Shown here piece by piece: positions 57,390 through 64,000 of a DNA stretch of 64,000 nt; the first letter of the stretch is position 1; the number at the start of each line of letters is the position of its first letter. A program made the position numbers and the translations under genes. The DNA comes from Xenopus tropicalis (Eukaryota > Chordata > Amphibia > Anura > Pipidae): assembly GCF_000004195.4 (NCBI RefSeq), contig NC_030678.2, positions 96,306,904 through 96,370,903 on the forward strand. The letters are read 5' to 3'. Under the pieces are notes generated by a model that made no database searches, had not been told where the DNA came from, and saw only the letters and a list, made by a program, of their open reading frames with translations.

Positions 57390-58771
57390 CAGGGCCGCCA
57401 TCAGGGGGGCACAGGGGGGACAGTCGTCCCGGGCCCGGACCATTTTCACTTTTAAAGGGGGCCCGGCCGAGCTACAGTTTTCTTTGTAGCTCGGGCCCCC
57501 TTTAATCATTTCCGGGCCCTGTCAGTAATCCGATTGGTCGCGCCCAGTGCGTACGTGCGACGTTAGTACGCACGGGGCGCAACCTTATAAAAGGGCCTGT
57601 CTTTGGCCCTATTCAGTCAGAAGTGCAGAGGAGTCGCCGCTACCACTACCGCTGAAGGAGGAGCCGCCGCAGGAGGAGCCAAAGAAGATGCCGGTGGGGT
57701 TGGGGTAGGGGCAATGTCAGTCCATGCTATACATATATATCTGCCAGGTCCTATGCTGAAATGTATTAAAACATTTCATTTTGTAAATATTTTGCGTGTA
57801 TAATAAATTCTCCAATGGAACCATAGCCTCATTGTTATTTTGTATTGCAGTGGTAACACCCATACTATATGCATATTCTGTGTGCCAATAGCAATCTTCA
57901 GTCCCTGTTGGGGGTTGGGTGAGCGTGCTGGGAGTTGTAGGAACAGTAGGCAAATATAATTATAATATTTGGGTGCACTTGGGGGGGGGGATACAATTTA
58001 TTTAGTGACAGTTTTACAGTGCACAGAAATTATCACAGCTAATATTCTGTGAGCCAGGGTGAGAAAACAGGGTGGCCCTAGCAATACTGACTGTTAGTGC
58101 CAGTTAAAGGGAGAATTTATCTTTAGGTTATCTTTTAGTATGATCAGTGGAGTACTATTCTTGACAACTTAAAATTAGTCTTCATTTTTTTAATATTTAG
58201 TTTGCAAATTTAGAAGCTATCTGGTTGCTAAGGTCCAATTTAGCCTAGCAACCAGGCAGTGGTTTGAAAGAAAGACTGGAATATGAATAGGACGGGGGGT
58301 AAAGAAATAGATCAATCATAAAATGTAACAATCACAATAAAATTGTATCCTCACAGAGTAACAGTTATTGGCTGCTGGGATCAGTGATCCCTATTTAAAT
58401 GCTTAAAAAGATTCAGAAGAAGAAGGCAAATAATTCAAAAACTATAAAAAACAAATAATAAAGAAACAGGCAAATCTATAGCATGCTAAAAGTAAACCTT
58501 AAGGTGAACCATATATCTCCATATGTTGTGTTTCTTTTGGAGCTAAAGTAACAACAAAAACTTATAAGCATATATACAAAAATATTTATTATACATTTAT
58601 TGCAGTGTGCAGAATATAACAAATGTATTAGGGGGCACTGCTGGCTACCAATGTCTCATGTCTATGTGTCCTTTGTACTGATGGGAGGGGCCATTGGGGG
58701 AGTGGCCCTGTGGGAGGGGGGCCCAGAAAATTTTGTTGTGAGGGGCCCCGTGATATCTGATGGCGGCCCTG
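57390..58771. mobile_element. hAT MITE, 1.38 kb, perfect 8-bp TSD
   Basis: Inverted ends CAGGGCCGCCATCA and TGATGGCGGCCCTG. Perfect target duplication CCTCTGGA at 57382-57389 and 58772-58779. The left 300 bases are GC-rich with a hairpin (GCCCGGCCGAGCTACA/TGTAGCTCGGGCCC) and a TATA-like TTATAAAAGG at 57585-57594. A T2-like MITE is nested at 58104-58520. No transposase. Confidence 0.93.
58104..58520 (+). mobile_element. T2-like MITE nested in the hAT element
   Basis: Starts TTAAAGGGAGAATTTATC, continues TTATCTTTTAGTATGATCAG, TATCTGGTTGCTAAGGTCC and CAGAAGAAGAAGGCAAATAA, and ends near AAGGTGAACC. Family of 52406-52600 and 2810-2906. Confidence 0.8.
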
Positions 58772-58784
58772 CCTCTGGAACTGG

Positions 58785-59043
58785 CAGGGGCGGGCCAAGC
58801 TGACTGGAAGTCCTAGGCAACGCGATTGGCCACCTCGCCCCTGCACCTTCCCCTGCGTGTGCTTTGGCACAAGGGAGGGGGTGCGATGCGATAGCTCATT
58901 GCCCCTACCACGTAATGACAAGCGGCAGGGGCAATGACTAAGAAGCATGGAATAGGGGTAGGCAGGATAGGCTCCAGCCTGGTGCCCCCAATTGTTGAGC
59001 ATTAGGCAGCTGCTTCTTCTGCCTTCCCCTAGTTCCGTCCATG
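58785..59043 (+). mobile_element. hAT MITE with perfect 8-bp TSD
   Basis: 259 bases, begins CAGGGGCGGGCCAAGC, ends CCTAGTTCCGTCCATG. Target duplication GGAACTGG at 58777-58784 and 59044-59051. Homologous to 5753-6016 (AATGACAAGCGGCAG, GGGGTAGGCAGGA). Confidence 0.92.
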
Positions 59044-59399
59044 GGAACTGGCCCCAGTCACTCACCTATAGTTCTTTTGATAAATGTCATTGTTGCAAAT
59101 TAGCTTTTTCTTAGTTTCAAACAAATATAAATCCGAAAAAAAAACGAGTTTTAGTAAACCCCCCTCAGCAGAGCAAAATCTTAGATAATTTAAAAAAGTA
59201 AATAAATGAAGTCCAGCTGCAAATTGCCTTAGAATAGCATTGTCTACATCACAATAAAATTTACATTTGAAGGCGAAGTTCCCTTTTATCGCTGCTGCAG
59301 CAAGACGTCATTCACTGCCAGGACTCTACACAGGAAAATAGTTATGTTTTTTAAGTATAAAAAAAGAAACTTGCCAGTGTGCCACAAGCTTCTGATAGA

Positions 59400-59655
59400 G
59401 TGAGAGAAGTGAATAAGGCGTAGGTGGCACGGCAATGCGCTGGCACCCAGGTGGCAGTGTCGGCCTGAGAGAGGCGCCGGTCTCCACCCCCGTGTGTCTG
59501 TGCCCATGTGCAGCCGGCTCCCAGTCCCGCAGCCAATAGGCTCAGTGCAGCTTTAGCAGCGCACGCCGATCATCCCCTCCCGGGCGCCGGGGTGCTCCTT
59601 TCTGTGAGGCCGAGCCAGCGCACAGAAGAGCGGCGGGGGGGCCAGGCCGAGCAGC
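59400..59655 (+). promoter_or_regulatory. nxn: CpG-rich nxn promoter and 5' UTR
   Basis: Abrupt rise in GC and CpG content just upstream of exon 1 and extending through it. CCAAT at 59533-59537, 119 bases before the start codon; no TATA box. Typical of a broadly expressed vertebrate gene; the transcription start is not determined. Confidence 0.7.
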
Positions 59656-59952
59656 ATGTCGGGCCCCGGGCTGCTGGTGGAGCTGCTGGGAGAGAAGCTG
59701 ATGAATTCGGAGCGGGAGGAAGTGGATGTGCAGGCTCTGGGCTCCAGGGTGTCTTTAATCGGGTTGCTGTTCGGCTGCGGGATGAGCGCTCCGTGCCTGC
59801 AACTGCTGCCTGGCCTGAGCGACTTCTACTGCAAAACTCGGGACCGTCTGGAGATCGTCTTCGTCTCCTCCGACCCCGACCAGAAGAAATGGCAGCTGTT
59901 TCTCAAGGACATGCCTTGGCTGGCACTACCATACCAAGAGAAGCACAGAAAG
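59656..59952 (+). CDS. nxn: Nucleoredoxin, exon 1 (remaining exons beyond the window)
   Basis: 99 codons from ATG (GAGCAGCATG, A at -3) to a GTGAGC donor after EKHRK, phase 0. Encodes MSGPGLLVELLGEKLMNSER, then FGCGMSAPC (C41, C47), RLEIVFVSSDPDQKKWQ and DMPWLALPY (85-93). This is the N-terminal tryparedoxin-like part of NXN and matches the vertebrate protein nearly residue for residue, but lacks the Ala/Gly-rich insertion of the mammalian first exon. Known role: cytosolic/nuclear thioredoxin-family oxidoreductase that binds Dishevelled and restrains Wnt signalling. The central catalytic thioredoxin domain lies in later exons. A longer overlapping frame (59508-60068) has no family resemblance and is rejected. 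Confidence 0.96.
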
Positions 59953-61455
59953 GTGAGCAGGGCAGGGGCGGGCGGAGGGTCTTGCGTGACCCTGACAGTG
60001 CTGATACATTGCCTTCACTGAACTCCAATCAGCATATAATAAGAATAAGAATAGCTTGTGATTCTTAGGTGTTGAACTACAGATTGGAGCATCCTTCCTG
60101 CATCCCCTTATAGTTGTAGTTCGGCAAAAACGCGGGGGTGGGGGTGGCATTGGTAAAGGGGTCGGTTCTACGGGTTGGGCAGCAGTGTTTCTGTCTAGCC
60201 ATGGCCATTCTTTAATTCATGGATGCAGTGTTCCCATTTGCCTCCTTTCTGTCAGGCACAGTGATTGTGGCACAGTTGACAATGGCTCCAAAAATAACAC
60301 ATTTGATATCGCTGCCCAAGTTTCTAAAATAATACATTGCCACCTGTTAATGGACTTTGCTGGACCAATTCTGTTTCAACCACCTATTCGCTGATGTCTT
60401 AAACCTGTCTAAAAAAGCTTAAATGTGTATTGTTTCACAAAGGCACTGTTATTTCTGTTTTAGTCTAAATACCAGTTTGTTGATTAAATATGTTGTATAT
60501 TTGTTTAAAATTTCCCATAATATCATGGTAAATCTGTAAGCCTGGCTATGCTTATGGTTGCTATTGCAGAAACTGTGACAGTCCACAGCGAATTTGCTTT
60601 GTGCAAGTGTTTAATCAAAGCCTTGTATTTCCTTTGTACCACACAACCTGTGTAATTTCTGCTGTTTTTGGCAATACTGGTGTGCCTGTATATAAAGCAT
60701 TTGAATGTATCCATCAAAATTGACTGAATATGAAATAGTAGCCATAATCAGAAGCCAATTACATCAAAATAATTGTTAACAACCCCCCCTTATTTACCAT
60801 AAACACATTTTGTCATATTTCAATGGCCATCTGAGTTTCAGTTTGACAGGCCAATCCTCATATAGTCGCATCAAGTCAATTTTTGTGAGGTGAATTCTTA
60901 AATGCACAGTCACACGCACAATCACTTCAGTGTTTCTCAACGTTTTCTGGATGGGACCCTGATTAATCTGTAAGGGAACTTTGCAGTTCAAGTAACATTT
61001 TGCCAAATGTAATTCTTAGCAACTGTCCAATATACATTACATGTTTTAAAGTTGTTTATAAAGGGAATTGAAATTAAAAATAGCTTTTTCTGTCCTTTTC
61101 TGCACTGCTGGTTCTGTGTGTTAAAACAATGTATCAGAAGTCAACCCCACATGCATCAGCTGGCTTTTTTTCCCCTACATTCTTTCATATGACAGATCCA
61201 CCAGGGTAAAGAATAGGAAGGGACAGACAGATACTGTTTTTAATAGCAGACAAATATACAAATAATGTTAACCCTTTCAAAATGTGTAATTAATATATAT
61301 TGGAAAGGTGCTTAGAATGTTTATAAATATTGGAAATGTGCTTTAAATGTTTACAAACAGGCAACATTTAATTGTTCCTTTATCCCTTTCTCTGATGTCT
61401 TTCTTAACAAGTTAAGGATGCTTCGGAAAAAGCACATTGGTAGGCAACACATTTA
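59953..61455 (+). other. nxn: nxn intron 1, first part
   Basis: Begins GTGAGCAG. Exon 2 (expected to continue LKLWNKYRI-like sequence) is not found here or further right, so intron 1 exceeds 4 kb. No other gene seen. Confidence 0.6.
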
Positions 61456-61956
61456 GGGGCTGATTTACTAACCCACGAATCCGACCCGAATTGGAAAAGT
61501 TCCGACTTGAAAACGAACATTTTGCGACTTTTTCGTATGTTTTGCGATTTTTTCGGATTCTGTACGAATTTTTCGTTACCAATACGATTTTTGCGTAAAA
61601 ACGCGAGTTTTTCGTATCCATTACGAAAGTTGCGTAAAAAGTTGCGCATTTTTCGTAGCGTTAAAACTTACGCGAAAAGTTGCGCATTTTTCGTAGCGTT
61701 AAAACTTAACGCTACGAAAAATGCGCAACTTTTCGCGTAAGTTTTAACGCTACGCAAAATGCGCAACTTTTTACGCAACTTTCGTAATGGATAGGAAAAC
61801 TCGCGTTTTTACGCAAAAATCGTATTGGATCCGAAAAATTCGTAAAGAATCCGAAAAAATCGCAAAACATACGAAAAAATCGCAAAGTACCGATCATTAC
61901 GAAAAAAACGCAATCGGACTCCATTCGACCCGTTCGTGGGTAAGTAAATCAGCCCC
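61456..61956. mobile_element. Harbinger-like hairpin MITE with 3-bp TSD (TTA)
   Basis: 501 bases in nxn intron 1, opposite orientation to 34308-34770. Ends GGGGCTGATTTACTAACCCA and GGGTAAGTAAATCAGCCCC; TTA at 61453-61455 and 61957-61959. Central palindrome of CGTAGCGTTAAAACTTA and its complement. Confidence 0.9.
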
Positions 61957-64000
61957 TTAGCGTAACTTTGCCCTGGGAAATATATGTACTTAGTTGTTGG
62001 CAGGCTGGTTGCCAAAAATGCAGCACACAAGTCAGCATGAAAGGGGTTATGTATGTATTGGCTTATATGTTTTATTCTCATTTCTAAGAGGAAACTTCTT
62101 CTTAGCATGTATTTTGGTGGCCCACCCTAAACAGCAATTGGAACAACTGTTTGGGGGCTTGAAGGACTAGTAGGACTGCCATGCTAGTGTTGGTAACATT
62201 GAATCTGTGTGATAAGGCAGTCTTTTTTTTCTGGGATGTGCCCACAATAACCCTGTGTTGTTGACATCAAACAGCTGTGTACTGTCCACATAAGGTTTTT
62301 GATAAGTTACAGGCTGGGGGGTTTGTTGGCTTTTGGAATCACTGCATGGGAGATAACCCCAAGGTGAGAAATTCTTCATATTCTTGTGGAATATCATGTA
62401 AGAAACATCAAACTCACTTGAAAGATGAAGCTGACCACTTCAGAGCTGAAAATCAGACCTACTTAGGAATTCCTAAAAAGGGGGGTTGAGTGCTTTACAA
62501 AGAACAGTTGATTCAGTATGAGATATGAAGGTACAGTGAAAAAGATATGGGACTGGTTACCACAACACAAATTACCTTAGTTTACATTCAGGAGGCCAAC
62601 TAGACAGGGTAGAAATTCCAAATCTGTGACAGATGATCTAATGTCAGATTTCAGAGCTGAAAATCCAGTGTAATTAATACAAAAACTCTGTTTAGTTTTT
62701 TTTCCTGGAGTTGATGCAATGATCTCTCTCTCGCTATAATATAAATAATAATATTAATTAGTATAAGAATATATAGTCTACTGTAACTATAGATAACTAC
62801 AAGAGGCATATTGTGAAATAAAGTTTAGTGTAATGTAGACCAGCTCTTACAGAAGGCCTGCAGGCCAGATGTGGCCCTGCTAAGCATTTTTATGGCCCCG
62901 TGTCTTGTTTGTGTGACATCATTATTTTCAAAAGGATGAGAAGCCTCCTTAGGTGCATTTAGGTCCTCTGTTATCAGGTGCTGTGCTCTGGGTTACTGTC
63001 ACTAGTTTTGTGTCTTGTCAGTAGGCTCTGTTTCGCTACACAAAAGGCATAAGGATGGAGGGAACCCAAAGCACAAATGCATTTGACTAGAGAAGCCACC
63101 TGGCTAGGGCATTAACCCTTGAACTAGTTCACCCTAGAGCAGTGATTGATTGCAGCTAGTGTTACTAATCCTCGTAACCAGGCATTGCTTTAGTTACTGA
63201 CTGAGTGATGAATAGAAGATAAGCAACACAATTATAATAATGAATGACTATTCCGTTTTAGGTCAATGGGATTTTTCAGAGTTACTGACCTTTTAGAAAA
63301 AAACGCACTGGCTGATTTAGTTGCCTTAATTTTGTTAAGGAGAACTTTGATCGCTGCATTTTTCCCCTGCATTTACCTGATTGTGAGCATATCACTGAGT
63401 CATTTCCCCTCTGTTTGCATTGGAAACAGCAACAAATAAATATGTGAAACCAAGTTATTTCATACATAGCCTGTTGTAAAAATAAAGAAAATGATCAGGA
63501 CAATAATTTGGAGCCCACTCATGAGACTACTTTTTGCACGGTAAAATCTGTGCATGTATGGCCAGCTTCAGAGAGCATAAAAGTATACAAAAATAATATC
63601 ACATATTTTTTTTTGTATCAGTATCTATACAGAATAAGGCAGGATTTTGTTAGTGCCATTATTTTTCACTATCTGGCATCACACACAAGGGAAATTGTAT
63701 CTCACACTTTAAAGGACAGATATTGCTACTTTAAATAATAATATGTTACGTTAAACCACAAGTGGTTTGCTTTTTCTCTTTGGTATAAGATGAAGACTAA
63801 ACGGTTGCAATTTGTACTTGCGGTAGAAAATTGCCCATGAATATATTTGCTTTGCAGATTCCTTAGAATAAGTGCACCAGTGTCTTGTTTTATTCCACGG
63901 AGTATATAAACCCATGGATTCAAATGCTGGTTACAATGGAATGCAAAGCAGAACAATAGCAGGAATGTGTATCAGGAGACAGAAATGCATTGCTTGCTAG
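61957..64000 (+). other. nxn: nxn intron 1, remainder in window
   Basis: AT-rich. A short GC-richer hAT-like fragment lies near 62850-62930 (GGCCAGATGTGGCCCTG). No exon, RNA gene or bounded repeat recognised. Confidence 0.5.

Noticed and set aside
57603..57803. Open frame inside the 1.38-kb hAT MITE
   Set aside because: No ATG at its start, Ala/Gly-rich because of GC content, and ends in AT-rich repeat DNA.
59508..60068. Long plus-strand open frame of 186 codons overlapping nxn exon 1
   Set aside because: Ala/Gly/Arg-rich translation from a CpG island in the wrong frame. The nxn frame at 59656-59952 matches nucleoredoxin and ends at a proper donor.

Overview
This window is vertebrate genomic DNA, almost certainly from a clawed frog (Xenopus-like). 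It is AT-rich, its genes are split into short exons with GT-AG introns, and the intergenic DNA is packed with short non-autonomous DNA transposons of types known to be abundant in Xenopus: TTAAAGG-ended T2/piggyBac-like MITEs, hAT MITEs, 3-bp-TSD Harbinger-like hairpin MITEs and a Tc1 element. I cannot tell the species from the sequence alone. There are no operons, CRISPR arrays or prokaryotic features.

Three protein-coding genes are supported. Two are tandem paralogues of the SLC47A/MATE (multidrug and toxin extrusion) family on the minus strand. The downstream copy (gene B, 973-16141) is cut by the left edge: exons 1-9 are present and exons 10-17 would lie outside. The upstream copy (gene A, 20760-38642) is complete: 17 exons, 16 GT-AG introns, and an uninterrupted reading frame of 598 codons plus stop. 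The nine shared exons have identical lengths in the two genes, so they arose by tandem duplication. The third gene, on the plus strand, is nxn (nucleoredoxin). Only exon 1 (59656-59952) and about 4 kb of intron 1 are in view. It lies head-to-head with gene A across about 21 kb of repeats.

Layout: 1-16141 gene B with a 1.6-kb Tc1 transposon in intron 3 and a hAT MITE in intron 4; 16142-20759 spacer between the MATE genes with a 0.2-kb tandem duplication and a Harbinger-like MITE; 20760-38642 gene A with a hAT MITE and a Harbinger-like hairpin MITE in intron 3; 38643-59400 intergenic repeats, including a degenerate segmental array (about 39.95-50.6 kb) broken up by hairpin MITEs, a 5'-truncated L1-like insertion, a hAT MITE and a 534-bp tandem array, then L1 reverse-transcriptase remnants, a five-hairpin MITE and two abutting hAT MITEs; 59400-59960 CpG-rich nxn promoter and exon 1; the rest is nxn intron 1.

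Functionally, the two MATE proteins would be proton-coupled organic-cation exporters of polarised epithelia (kidney, liver) and probably overlap in role. Nucleoredoxin is a thioredoxin-family redox regulator of Wnt/Dishevelled signalling and is functionally unrelated to them. I found no convincing undescribed gene system. The most notable material is structural: well-preserved transposon boundaries with target-site duplications, multi-hairpin elements, and the internal-deletion-then-amplification history of the 534-bp array.
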